This document shows positions 1 through 7,769 of a stretch of DNA of 15,679 nucleotides, piece by piece. Source of the stretch: an uncultured Alcanivoracaceae bacterium. GTDB lineage: Bacteria > Pseudomonadota > Gammaproteobacteria > Pseudomonadales > Alcanivoracaceae. The stretch's first letter is position 1, and every line of letters starts with the position of its first letter. The notes beneath the pieces were generated by a model that made no database searches, was not told the origin of the DNA, and saw only the letters and a list, made by a program, of their open reading frames with translations. The stretch spans positions 1 through 15,679 of the forward strand of contig CALEAR010000163.1 in assembly GCA_937943665.1 (NCBI GenBank), in the 5' to 3' direction. Position numbers and translations under genes: made by a program.

Positions 1-820
1 TTTGCTCTGCGATTTGCTCGAGCACCTTGGCGCCAGATACTTGGTAAGGCAATGCCGTTACCACTATATCCTGCTCCTCACGATGCCACACAGCGCGCAT
101 GCGCAGGGCGCCGCGGCCCTCCTGATACAAGGTGGCAATTTCCTCTGCAGGGGTAATGATTTCTGCCTCAGTGGGGAAATCCGGCGCCGGCATAATCTCC
201 AAAACCTCCTCAAGGGTGGCCTTGGGGTGCTTAAGCAAATGAATACAGGCTTGAGCCACTTCCCGTAGGTTATGGGGGGGGATATCGGTGCTCATTCCCA
301 CCGCAATACCTGTGGTACCGTTTAACAACACATTGGGTAGGCGCGCCGGCAACAACTTTGGCTCTTCTAGACTGCCATCAAAGTTAGGGATCCACTCCAC
401 CGTGCCTTGGCCTAGCTCAGCGAGCAATACCTCCGCATAGGGGGCGAGCTTGCTTTCTGTGTAACGCATGGCGGCGAAGGATTTGGGATCATCTGCAGAC
501 CCCCAGTTCCCTTGACCATCCACCAACGGATAGCGATAGCTGAAGGGCTGCGCCATGAGCACCATGGCTTCATAGCACGCTAAATCCCCGTGGGGATGAT
601 ACTTACCAAGCACATCCCCCACGGTGCGTGCGGATTTTTTGTATTTCGCCGTGTTTTTTAACCCGAGTTCGCTCATGGCGTACACAATACGGCGCTGCAC
701 GGGCTTTAGCCCATCGCCAATGTAAGGCAAGGCGCGATCTAAAATCACGTACATGGAGTAATCAAGGTACGCCTTCTCGGTGTAATCGCGTAGCGCGACT
801 TGTTCAAAATCCTGTGCCAT
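1..820 (-). CDS. parC: DNA topoisomerase IV subunit A (ParC), N-terminal part, cut by window edge
   Basis: ParC is the DNA-cleaving subunit of topoisomerase IV, which decatenates daughter chromosomes together with ParE. The first 273 codons are present and run off the left edge without a stop. The start [19 protein letters not shown] is typical of gammaproteobacterial ParC. Visible motifs include LKPVQRR near residue 40, the quinolone region [13 protein letters not shown] ending at residue 79, and [17 protein letters not shown] near 210. The catalytic tyrosine lies in the AMRYTESK segment. Residue 80 is Leu (codon TTA, 583-581) where the family usually has Ser; Glu84 is retained. The Leu is a known fluoroquinolone-resistance exchange. 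The gene starts 12 bases after parE stops, with only a weak ribosome site, so coupling to parE is likely. Identity is certain; the resistance phenotype is inferred. Confidence 0.97.
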   Translation of the reverse strand, partial: MAQDFEQVALRDYTEKAYLDYSMYVILDRALPYIGDGLKPVQRRIVYAMSELGLKNTAKYKKSARTVGDVLGKYHPHGDLACYEAMVLMAQPFSYRYPLVDGQGNWGSADDPKSFAAMRYTESKLAPYAEVLLAELGQGTVEWIPNFDGSLEEPKLLPARLPNVLLNGTTGIAVGMSTDIPPHNLREVAQACIHLLKHPKATLEEVLEIMPAPDFPTEAEIITPAEEIATLYQEGRGALRMRAVWHREEQDIVVTALPYQVSGAKVLEQIAEQ

Positions 821-832
821 CTGCTTTAAACC

Positions 833-2719
833 TTATACGTCTGCAAGATTTCCCTTGGTTTCTAACCAAGAGCGACGATCTGCTGCGCGCTTTCTCGCCA
901 ACAACATATCGAGCAATTGATGGGTATCATCCTCAGTATCAATGGTGAGCTGCACCAAGCGGCGAGTGTCTGGCGCCATGGTGGTTTCCCGTAGTTGCAA
1001 CGGGTTCATTTCACCAAGCCCCTTGAATCGAGTGATCTGCACCTTGCCACGGCGCTTTTCCGCCTCAATACGATCCAAAATCACGCGCTGTTCATCATCA
1101 TCAAGGGCATAAAACACCTCTTTGCCCACATCAATGCGGTACAAGGGCGGCATGGCCACAAACACGTGCCCCCCTGTTACCAAGGCGGGGAAATGGCGCA
1201 CAAATAAAGCGCAAATTAAGGTGGCAATGTGTAACCCATCGGAATCCGCATCCGCCAGAATACACACCTTGCCATAACGCAGCCCGCTTAAATCCTCACT
1301 GCCAGGCTCCACACCCAGCGCCACGGCAATATCATGAATTTCTTGTGAGCCAAGCACCTGTGCGGAATCCACCTCCCAGGTGTTCATGATTTTCCCACGC
1401 AGGGGCATAATGGCTTGAAATTCGCGGTTACGCGCCTGCTTGGCAGAGCCCCCCGCTGAATCCCCTTCCACCAAGAAAATTTCCGTTTGGCTAGGGTCAT
1501 CGCTGGTGCAATCCGCTAACTTACCTGGTAAGGCAGGGCCTGATGTGACTTTTTTACGGGTAACCTTACGGGCCGCCCGCAAACGACGCTGTGCATGTTG
1601 AATACATAGCTCTGCTAAGGCATCCCCTTCTTCGGTATGTTGGTTCAGCCACAGGCTAAAGGCATCCTTCACCACCCCACTTACAAAGCCTGCAATGGCA
1701 CGCGAACCAAGGCGCTCCTTGGTTTGCCCTGCAAACACCGGATCGAGCATTTTCACGCTCAACACAAAGCTCACCCGCTCCCAAATATCCTCAGGGGTTA
1801 GCTTCACCCCACGGGGCAACAGGTTCCGAAACTCGCAATACTCACGCAGGGCCTCTAGTAATCCAGAGCGAAACCCATTCACATGGGTGCCCCCTTGAGC
1901 GGTGGGGATGAGGTTCACATAGGATTCAGTAACTAGCTCCCCACCTTCGGGCAACCACAGCACTGCCCATTCCACCGCTTCGGTTTTACCTTCCAAACTA
2001 CCGGTGAAAGGGGTTTCCGGTAACAATTCCCAGCCCTTTAACGCATCGGTGAGGTATTCCACCAGCCCATCATCGTACTGCCACTGGTGTTTTTCCCCCT
2101 TGGTTTGATCCTCCAAGGTTACCTTTAGGCCTGGGCATAGCACCGCTTTAGCACGCAATAAATGCAATAATCGGGGAACAGAAAACTTCACCGAATCAAA
2201 AAACTGCGGGTCCGGCTTAAAACGAAGCTCAGTCCCCGTATTCCGTTGCCCACAAGTATCAATCACTTGCAAGTCTGCGGCTTTTTCACCTTGGATGAAT
2301 TGCATTTGGTGCACTTGCCCATCGCGGCGCACCGTCACCGTAAGCTCGGAGGCTAAGGCGTTCACCACCGCCACCCCTACACCGTGTAGGCCTCCTGAAA
2401 ACCCATAGTTTTCATGGTTAAACTTACCCCCCGAGTGCAAGGTGGTAAGAATCACTTCCACACCAGGCAAACCAAGCTCAGGATGCAAATCCACCGGCAT
2501 ACCGCGGCCATCATCCCACACACTAGCGGAGCCATCTTTATGCAGTGTCACCACAATGTTTTTAGCATGGCCGGCTAATGCCTCATCCACACTGTTATCA
2601 ATGACTTCTTGTAATAAATGATTGGGGCGGTTGGTTTCGGTATACATGCCAGGGCGTTTACGCACTGGCTCCAAACCACTGAGAACCTCAATATTCGAGG
2701 CGGTATAGGCTGTACTCAT
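833..2719 (-). CDS. parE: DNA topoisomerase IV subunit B (ParE)
   Basis: ParE is the ATPase subunit of topoisomerase IV. The 628-residue product has the normal length for the family. The GHKL ATPase domain shows EVIDNSVDEA at 38-47 (catalytic Glu38), DDGRGMP at 69-75 and the SGGLHGVG lid at 108-115. The transducer contains QTKERLGS near 332-339. The Toprim metal site is LVEGDSAGG at 416-424 and DADSDG at 490-495. Numbering matches E. coli ParE through the resistance region: Ser458 and Glu460 are the usual residues, and residue 445 is Met where E. coli has Leu. The ATG lies only 6 bases after the yqiA stop with no strong Shine-Dalgarno sequence, so translation probably depends on yqiA. parC follows directly, the usual pairing for the two subunits. 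Confidence 0.98.
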   Translation of the reverse strand: MSTAYTASNIEVLSGLEPVRKRPGMYTETNRPNHLLQEVIDNSVDEALAGHAKNIVVTLHKDGSASVWDDGRGMPVDLHPELGLPGVEVILTTLHSGGKFNHENYGFSGGLHGVGVAVVNALASELTVTVRRDGQVHQMQFIQGEKAADLQVIDTCGQRNTGTELRFKPDPQFFDSVKFSVPRLLHLLRAKAVLCPGLKVTLEDQTKGEKHQWQYDDGLVEYLTDALKGWELLPETPFTGSLEGKTEAVEWAVLWLPEGGELVTESYVNLIPTAQGGTHVNGFRSGLLEALREYCEFRNLLPRGVKLTPEDIWERVSFVLSVKMLDPVFAGQTKERLGSRAIAGFVSGVVKDAFSLWLNQHTEEGDALAELCIQHAQRRLRAARKVTRKKVTSGPALPGKLADCTSDDPSQTEIFLVEGDSAGGSAKQARNREFQAIMPLRGKIMNTWEVDSAQVLGSQEIHDIAVALGVEPGSEDLSGLRYGKVCILADADSDGLHIATLICALFVRHFPALVTGGHVFVAMPPLYRIDVGKEVFYALDDDEQRVILDRIEAEKRRGKVQITRFKGLGEMNPLQLRETTMAPDTRRLVQLTIDTEDDTHQLLDMLLARKRAADRRSWLETKGNLADV

Positions 2720-2725
2720 AACATC

Positions 2726-3313
2726 TCAATCAAGTTGTAGGCCGCAAAATTGTAACACTAAGGGAATAAAGGCAGAAAAGCCCTCAAAACTGTGGTTTCC
2801 ACCCAAGCCTTTGAAAGTGTGGCATTCCTGATAGTAATCCCAAGCATCTTGCCAATCCAAGGTTTCATCACCGGTTTGCTGCAACAATAATAAGTTTTCA
2901 GGATGCTCAATAAAGGGAACCTCAAAGCGCTTTAATTCCTCCACCCATTCTTGCTTAAACTCATAGGGCTCACCGGTGTGATAATGGGTAACAGTACCCA
3001 CATACTCCTCGAGCAAACGCCAAGGGCGCACCGCGGGGTTAATCAATACCGCCTTAAGATGATGACGTTGGGATAACCAAGTGGCATAAAAACCACCAAG
3101 GGAAGAGCCCACCACAGCCAAAAGTTCATGATTTTGCACCATGCTCTCTAGCTGCGCCATGGCTAGCCGCGGACTTTCAGGCAAGTGCGGCACGAGCAAG
3201 CGTTCTTCGGCACCATGGGCGGCAAAATAGCGTTGCATTAATTGTGCTTTAAAGGAGGCCGGTGAGCTATTAAAACCGTGCAAATAAAGAAGCTTTCTCT
3301 TGCGTAAGGCCAC
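2726..3313 (-). CDS. yqiA: YqiA/YcfP-family alpha/beta-hydrolase esterase
   Basis: A small serine esterase of 195 residues, the usual size for YqiA. The N-terminus KLLYLHGFNSSPAS is the first strand with the oxyanion-loop HGF. The nucleophile elbow is GSSLGG at 69-74 (Ser71). The likely acid is Asp149 in TGDE and the catalytic His is His174 in GGNHSF, giving a complete triad. The start is GTG at 3313, supported by GGAG five bases upstream. The gene lies 70 bases after cpdA and 6 bases before parE. Retention of yqiA between cpdA and parE is common in gammaproteobacteria. The E. coli homologue hydrolyses short acyl esters in vitro, but the physiological substrate is unknown. It ends in TGA, which shows that UGA is a true stop in this genome. 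Confidence 0.93.
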   Translation of the reverse strand: MALRKRKLLYLHGFNSSPASFKAQLMQRYFAAHGAEERLLVPHLPESPRLAMAQLESMVQNHELLAVVGSSLGGFYATWLSQRHHLKAVLINPAVRPWRLLEEYVGTVTHYHTGEPYEFKQEWVEELKRFEVPFIEHPENLLLLQQTGDETLDWQDAWDYYQECHTFKGLGGNHSFEGFSAFIPLVLQFCGLQLD

Positions 3314-3359
3314 AGCGTCTCCGTTTTCAGTATCACGTTGTGGCTATACGTTAACCATT

Positions 3360-3379
3360 CACTGTAACTTTGTACAGTG
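3360..3379 (-). other. Stem-loop just after the cpdA stop
   Basis: A perfect 7-bp inverted repeat (cactgta, 6-base loop, tacagtg) lies four bases beyond the cpdA stop. No run of T follows on the minus strand, so it is a poor intrinsic terminator. It could be an mRNA processing or stability element between cpdA and yqiA, an operator-like palindrome, or chance. Confidence 0.35.
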
Positions 3380-3383
3380 TGGG

Positions 3384-4205
3384 TTAATAACCGTTAGAGG
3401 CAAAATCCACATGAAAGACTTCTTCCACACGAGACACTTCAGTGACAATACGCCCATCGGGATACAAATCAAACCAGCGATACCCAGGGGAAAGCGTATC
3501 CACAGTGAAGCGCTCACAATGGGGCTTAAATTGAATACAGGTGGAGGGCACAGCATATAACTCCACCCCCCGTCGCTGCCCCGCAAACTCCTGATGCACA
3601 TGCCCCCACACAATGGCACGCACATTGGTGTGCTGATCAATCACCTGAAAAAACGCCTCCGCGTTATTCACTCGCTGTTCATCTAACCAACGGCAACCAA
3701 TGGGCACGGGATGATGATGCAAGCACACCATCACATGCTGCTCTTTGTGATCAGCTAACGCCTGCGCTAAAAAGGTGAGATCATCTTGAAAAAGCTCCCC
3801 GGGCACATCCCCTGGAATGGTGGAATCCAACAAAATGAAGGTCCAATTGCCGTGGGTTGCCACACAAGGGCTCAAACGATGCAGCTTGCCCTCAAGGGCT
3901 TGCAGCAGCGGGGCCGGTTTGTCGTGGTTGCCCTCAAGCCAATACACGGGCGTATTAAACGCTTCTAAGGCTTTCACAGCACGCGCATAAGAAGCGGCGG
4001 AGGCATCTTGGGAAAGATCTCCTGTGGCTAAGAGCACATCCATTTGCGGTTGTTCTAGGCGCACAAGCTCAAGCACAGATTCAAAACTACTCTGAGTAGA
4101 AAGGCCCAACAACGTGGCGCTTGGATCAGCAAATAAATGGAAATCAGATAGCTGCACCACGCGCAAAGGAGTTTTCTTTTTCATACAAGAACCGCTCGAG
4201 CTCAT
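3384..4205 (-). CDS. cpdA: 3',5'-cyclic AMP phosphodiesterase CpdA
   Basis: CpdA hydrolyses cAMP to AMP and so limits signalling through Crp/Vfr-type regulators. It belongs to the calcineurin-like metallophosphoesterases and the whole di-metal signature is present: DFH at 21-23, GD at 62-63, GNHD at 92-95, HHH at 163-165 and GHVH at 201-204. Length from the chosen start is 273 residues, normal for CpdA. The ATG at 4205 is preferred because GAGG lies six bases upstream. An in-frame GTG at 4217 lacks a site, and a later ATG at 4184 (MKKKTPL) would also leave the fold intact. It is the first gene before yqiA-parE-parC and is divergent from rsmE. In P. aeruginosa the Chp system stimulates cAMP synthesis, so this gene and the chp cluster nearby act on the same second messenger. 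Confidence 0.95.
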   Translation of the reverse strand: MSSSGSCMKKKTPLRVVQLSDFHLFADPSATLLGLSTQSSFESVLELVRLEQPQMDVLLATGDLSQDASAASYARAVKALEAFNTPVYWLEGNHDKPAPLLQALEGKLHRLSPCVATHGNWTFILLDSTIPGDVPGELFQDDLTFLAQALADHKEQHVMVCLHHHPVPIGCRWLDEQRVNNAEAFFQVIDQHTNVRAIVWGHVHQEFAGQRRGVELYAVPSTCIQFKPHCERFTVDTLSPGYRWFDLYPDGRIVTEVSRVEEVFHVDFASNGY

Positions 4206-4395
4206 TAACATCCTCACTGTTTATAGCCCAGCCTTGGGGAAAAAACCATCGACCAAACCACAAAGTCAAGGCAGAACAATCAATAGTTTTATGGATTTCA
4301 CGCCCCCTTAAGGCCCGCCACTTTTGCTTTACGCCACCTTCACCTACACTTCTGCCACAGAAGCCGCCCTTAATAAAAACCAGCAGAGGTAACCT
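4206..4395. promoter_or_regulatory. Divergent intergenic region between cpdA and rsmE
   Basis: This gap of about 190 bases must carry the start signals of both divergent units. For rsmE the best sigma70-like pair I see is TTTGCT at 4323-4328 and TACACT at 4345-4350, with a 16-base spacer, and AGAGG precedes the ATG. For the cpdA unit a minus-strand TTGACT (4269-4264) is a possible -35 box, but no good -10 sits at the right distance. TATAAA just before the GTG lies too close to the start. No convincing operator or riboswitch is visible. Confidence 0.3.
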
Positions 4396-5112
4396 ATGCG
4401 CCGCTTTTACCATCCCACACCCTTAACCCTGCAGCAAGAAACCCAGCTTGATGAAGCCAACAGCCATCACATTGGCCGGGTATTACGCCTCACCCCCGAG
4501 CACCACATTGTGGTATTCGATGGTGAGCAGGGAGAATGGGAATGCCGCATTGAGCGTATAGAACGCAAAGCCGTTACTGTTATACCCTTATCCTTCCAAC
4601 CGGTATTACGCACGCCTGTGGCGCAAGCCACCCTTGCCTTGCCCCTAATCAAAGGGGACCGCATGGATACCGCCATTCAAAAAGCCACTGAAATGGGCGT
4701 ACATAAAATACAGTTACTGCACACCCGCTACACAGATGTGCGTTTTAATGCAGAGCGTTTAGCCAAAAAACAACACCACTGGGAACAAGTTATCATTAGC
4801 GCGGCGGAGCAATGTGGCTTAAACAAGCTTCCACAACTTGCCTCTGTGGTAACCTTTGATACGTGGTTAAACGAACATAACACAACGCTTGGGCTCATGG
4901 CGCATCCTGGTGAAACGCCCTTACGCCAACTGTTACCCCAGACACCCTGCCCTTTCACCTTGCTCACCGGCCCTGAAGGGGGGTTCCACGAGGAGGAAGT
5001 GCAAGCCGCCAAAGCAAAAGGGTTTCACACCGTTACTTTGGGTGAACGCATTCTGCGAGCTGAAACCGCTCCCGTGGCGCTGCTTGGTGCCATTTGGGCC
5101 CTGTGGCAATAA
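4396..5112 (+). CDS. rsmE: 16S rRNA (uracil(1498)-N(3))-methyltransferase RsmE
   Basis: RsmE is a SPOUT-class enzyme that methylates N3 of U1498 in helix 44 of 16S rRNA, using S-adenosylmethionine. The 238-residue product has normal length. The N-terminal PUA-like domain opens with MRRFYHP. The trefoil-knot domain carries KGDRMD (86-91), TEMGV (98-102), AAEQCG (136-141), TGPEGG (191-196) and LGERILRAETA (215-225), which together form the cofactor site. Residue 142 is Leu, whereas the homologues I recall have Arg after the EQ-x-G motif. AGAGG sits upstream of the ATG. It is the only plus-strand gene here. rsmE is also found near the chp cluster in Pseudomonas, which supports shared ancestry of the region. 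Confidence 0.96.
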   Translation: MRRFYHPTPLTLQQETQLDEANSHHIGRVLRLTPEHHIVVFDGEQGEWECRIERIERKAVTVIPLSFQPVLRTPVAQATLALPLIKGDRMDTAIQKATEMGVHKIQLLHTRYTDVRFNAERLAKKQHHWEQVIISAAEQCGLNKLPQLASVVTFDTWLNEHNTTLGLMAHPGETPLRQLLPQTPCPFTLLTGPEGGFHEEEVQAAKAKGFHTVTLGERILRAETAPVALLGAIWALWQ

Positions 5113-5121
5113 TCAACCAAT

Positions 5122-5150
5122 AAAAAACCCGCTTGGCAAACCAAGCGGGT
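5122..5150 (-). terminator. Rho-independent terminator of the cytochrome b561 gene
   Basis: A perfect 10-bp stem (acccgcttgg / ccaagcgggt, 5127-5136 and 5141-5150) encloses a 4-base loop. Read on the minus strand it is followed by a run of T (a-tract 5122-5127), beginning about 20 bases after the 5171 stop codon. No T-tract follows on the plus strand, so it mainly stops minus-strand transcription, although the stem could also protect the rsmE mRNA 3' end. Confidence 0.9.
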
Positions 5151-5170
5151 AGTAGGCACTTTACATAAGC

Positions 5171-5710
5171 TTAGTGCACCATACGCTTTAAGGTGTCATC
5201 CTTATCCACAAAGTGGTGCCATAGAGCGCCCACAGTATGAACCACAATCAAAAACAGCAATAAAGGTCCTGCGAACTTGGTGTGGATGGTGTGGATTAAC
5301 CCAGCAAGATCCTTGTTCTCTGCCATTACTGCGGGAATGGTGAACAGGTTAAACACATCCAAATCACGTCCACCCACTTGGGACATTAAGATACCGCCTA
5401 AAGGCATGGCCAATACCAGTAGGATCAAACCCCAGTGCGTGAGTTGCGATAAACGCACCTGCCAAGCGGCACCGTAAGGAGCGGGACGACCTGTTTTCAC
5501 ACGGATCACGCGCCAAATCACAGTAAGAACTAAGGCCGTAAAGCCGAAGCTTTTGTGCAGCATCATCCAGGTGCCCTTGCCGGGATCCCCTTTGGGCAAG
5601 CTGCCGGCATACCACACGGCCACAAACGTTAAAATCACCACTAGAGCAAGGCCCCAATGCATTACTTTGTTAATACCCGCCCAACGTGTATCAGAACCAG
5701 TCGCTGACAT
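5171..5710 (-). CDS. Cytochrome b561 family membrane protein
   Basis: A 179-residue di-haem b-type cytochrome of the bacterial b561 (CybB/YodB) family, placed in the inner membrane. Such proteins pass electrons to or from the quinone pool; E. coli CybB has been described as a superoxide:ubiquinone oxidoreductase. Four hydrophobic segments lie at about 18-37, 51-70, 91-110 and 145-167. Candidate haem ligands are His18 (VMHWG), His52 (MLHKS), His143 or 140 (HTIH) and His158 (VVHT), consistent with two haems between the four helices. GAGGA lies 7 bases before the ATG. It is 60 bases downstream of the acyltransferase gene, so read-through from the chp operon is possible, but it has its own good ribosome site and a strong terminator. 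The electron donor and acceptor cannot be read from the sequence. Confidence 0.9.
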   Translation of the reverse strand: MSATGSDTRWAGINKVMHWGLALVVILTFVAVWYAGSLPKGDPGKGTWMMLHKSFGFTALVLTVIWRVIRVKTGRPAPYGAAWQVRLSQLTHWGLILLVLAMPLGGILMSQVGGRDLDVFNLFTIPAVMAENKDLAGLIHTIHTKFAGPLLLFLIVVHTVGALWHHFVDKDDTLKRMVH

Positions 5711-5770
5711 ACAATCTTCCTCTTCAATCGGTGTGAGAATTATTATTAGTGCTTACTCGCACAATGCCTG

Positions 5771-6754
5771 CTACAGCAATTCCTCGAGGGTAATTCCTCG
5801 GTTTTTTTCGCGCGCACGCAACAAAGCAGGCACATGACGCTTATCATATACCTTGCACTGCATGCCATTGATGCGTCGAAAGCGTTTGTACGTCCAGTGG
5901 TATTGTTCTGGATAGCGCTGAATCAGCTCCTCAAGCTTGGCATTCATAGCTGCCACGCTGGTGGCTTCATCTTCGCTGTACAGCGCCTCCGGCGCAGGCT
6001 CTATGTATACGCGTACATCATTGTGCTTGCCTTCACCCCGGTGACAACCCACAAAAAACACCAAAGGGGAATAACGCTGAATGAGCTTATGTGGCAAGTT
6101 TGAAGTACGAACCACATGGCCAAACAACGGCACCTCTGGGTTATTGCTACTATTAGGGTTGTGATCCACCAAAATTGCCACAGATTCTCCACGGCGCATA
6201 GCTTGCAAGCCAGCTTTAATTCCGGTGGCATTGGCAGGCACCAAGGTGCTGCCTGTACTTTCTCTTGCCTTCGTTACCAAAACATTAAGAGCCTCATTAT
6301 CATGCGGTTGATAAAACACCGTCATGGGGGATTCTTGTGCTAATAATAAATTCGGCAATTCCCAACTGGATTGATGCAACGTTAGCAATAACACCGGCCG
6401 CTTTTCTTCGTAAGCTTGCAATAATGGTGCCAAGCCCTGTACCTGTGTGATACGTGCTAAACTCTGCTCTGCGGGGCGTGTCCACACGTGGCTAAATTCC
6501 GTTAGCGTGCGCCCAATGTTTTGTAAAGCACGCCGGGCCAATTTCGCTGCTTCATCATAGGGCATTTCTGGGTGGCACAACATAATATTCACTAGCGCCA
6601 CACGGTAAGCACTCGCCCACTTAAGGGGCATGTAGCTAATTAAGGTGGCCAAGGCAGCGCCTATGGCGCAAACCAGCCCTAAGGGCAAACGCGCAAATAG
6701 CCACATTGCCACCACAATGGCTTTTCCCTCCCATAGAGGGGCTTTCTTACTCAT
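5771..6754 (-). CDS. LpxL/HtrB-type lysophospholipid acyltransferase family protein
   Basis: A 327-residue acyltransferase of the lipid A late-acylation family, which normally transfers an acyl chain from acyl-ACP to Kdo2-lipid IVA at the inner membrane. An N-terminal hydrophobic stretch at about 12-42 is the membrane anchor. The catalytic H-x4-E motif is HQSSWE at 127-132. The C-terminal QYHWTYKRFR near 284-293 matches the family's W-x-x-R-RF signature. Lipid A genes of this family occur in several copies per genome, so lpxL, lpxM or a paralogue acting on another lipid cannot be told apart here, and no symbol is assigned. The ATG overlaps the end of the upstream hydrolase by 8 bases, with AAAAGG eight bases before the start, indicating translation coupled to the chp operon. 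Confidence 0.88.
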   Translation of the reverse strand: MSKKAPLWEGKAIVVAMWLFARLPLGLVCAIGAALATLISYMPLKWASAYRVALVNIMLCHPEMPYDEAAKLARRALQNIGRTLTEFSHVWTRPAEQSLARITQVQGLAPLLQAYEEKRPVLLLTLHQSSWELPNLLLAQESPMTVFYQPHDNEALNVLVTKARESTGSTLVPANATGIKAGLQAMRRGESVAILVDHNPNSSNNPEVPLFGHVVRTSNLPHKLIQRYSPLVFFVGCHRGEGKHNDVRVYIEPAPEALYSEDEATSVAAMNAKLEELIQRYPEQYHWTYKRFRRINGMQCKVYDKRHVPALLRAREKNRGITLEELL

Positions 6755-7769
6755 GGGTTAACCTTTTCAACTGCTCTGAAAGTGTTAGCACAGCGCCATG
6801 TTCCAAGGTGATAAACGCCTGCGGGTTCACCTTTTGTGCCGCTAAAGCTTGTGCTAGTTGTTTAGGGGGTTCATCCATGGGTTCATCGGTGAGCTGAAAA
6901 CTCCCCCAATGCATGCCCACCGATAATGTGGCACGCAAATGTTGATGGATGAGCACCGCCTCATGGGGGTTAATGTGCATGTTTTTCATTAAGCGGCGGG
7001 GTTGATAAGCCCCTATGGGCAATAGGGCAAGATCCACCCCAGGAAACACCTCACCTATGGTGTGAAACAACGTAGCATCATACCCTGTATCCCCTGCGAA
7101 ATAGCATCGCAAGCCCGGCATATCTATTATCCAAGAGCCCCATAGGGTGCGATAATGATCGCTTAAGGTACGCCCACTGAAGTGCTGTGTGGGTAAAAAG
7201 TAACCGCGCAGGCCTGGTATCTCTGCCATTTCCCACCAATCCCGCTCCACCACATTATGAATACCCAAACGCGTAAACCATGCCTTTACCCCTAGGGGCA
7301 CAAACCAGCAAATGGCTTCGCCAAAACGTTTATAAAGTTTAAGCACACTGGGCTTATCCAAGTGATCATAATGATTATGGGAAATAAACACGGCGGTAAT
7401 GGGGGGCAAATCTTCAATATCTAACGCCGCCGGCGTGCTACGTTTGGGGCCCACCCCTTGCACTGGACTCGCCCACCGAGAAAACACAGGGTCCGTTAAC
7501 ACGCTATGCTCCCCATGGCGCAATAAAAATGTGGAGTGTCCTATCCACGTTAGCGTGGGCTCCGCCGCCTGATGTTGTGCAGCTAAACGACCCGCTTGGT
7601 GTAAAGGGAAACCAATGGCCTTAGGCAAATAGCAACGGCGCTTTGCCAACCAAGCGAGCAAGTCGCGCTGAGACACCAGCTCAAGCGGGGTAGGATTATA
7701 AAAACGCCCTTTGCGATTTTTCTGCGCAGGTTTTTGTTGGGCTAACAAGGAAGAATTAACTGGCTTCAT
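6747..7769 (-). CDS. MBL-fold hydrolase, NAPE-PLD-like
   Basis: A 340-residue metallo-beta-lactamase-fold enzyme resembling N-acylphosphatidylethanolamine phospholipase D and the RomA/UlaG-like group. Metal ligands are complete: HNHYDH at 131-136, His196 in TQHFSG, Asp227 in AGDTGY and His287 in MHWGSF. The segment IGHSTFLL at 76-83 and the downstream LTDEPMDEPP are typical of this subfamily. Known relatives hydrolyse the phosphodiester of N-acyl-PE; the substrate here is not determined. No signal peptide is evident, so a cytoplasmic or membrane-peripheral location is likely. The ATG overlaps the chpC stop as ATGA, and the end overlaps the acyltransferase start, so the product is made together with the Chp adaptor. 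Family assignment is firm; a role in phospholipid turnover is inferred. Confidence 0.87.
   Translation of the reverse strand: MKPVNSSLLAQQKPAQKNRKGRFYNPTPLELVSQRDLLAWLAKRRCYLPKAIGFPLHQAGRLAAQHQAAEPTLTWIGHSTFLLRHGEHSVLTDPVFSRWASPVQGVGPKRSTPAALDIEDLPPITAVFISHNHYDHLDKPSVLKLYKRFGEAICWFVPLGVKAWFTRLGIHNVVERDWWEMAEIPGLRGYFLPTQHFSGRTLSDHYRTLWGSWIIDMPGLRCYFAGDTGYDATLFHTIGEVFPGVDLALLPIGAYQPRRLMKNMHINPHEAVLIHQHLRATLSVGMHWGSFQLTDEPMDEPPKQLAQALAAQKVNPQAFITLEHGAVLTLSEQLKRLTHE

Noticed and set aside
2..268. Plus-strand open frame at the left edge
   Set aside because: It lies opposite parC, whose minus-strand translation matches the family throughout.
3359..3640. Minus-strand 93-codon frame overlapping the 3' end of cpdA
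   Set aside because: It is a different frame over cpdA's conserved C-terminus, with no domain and no independent start signal.
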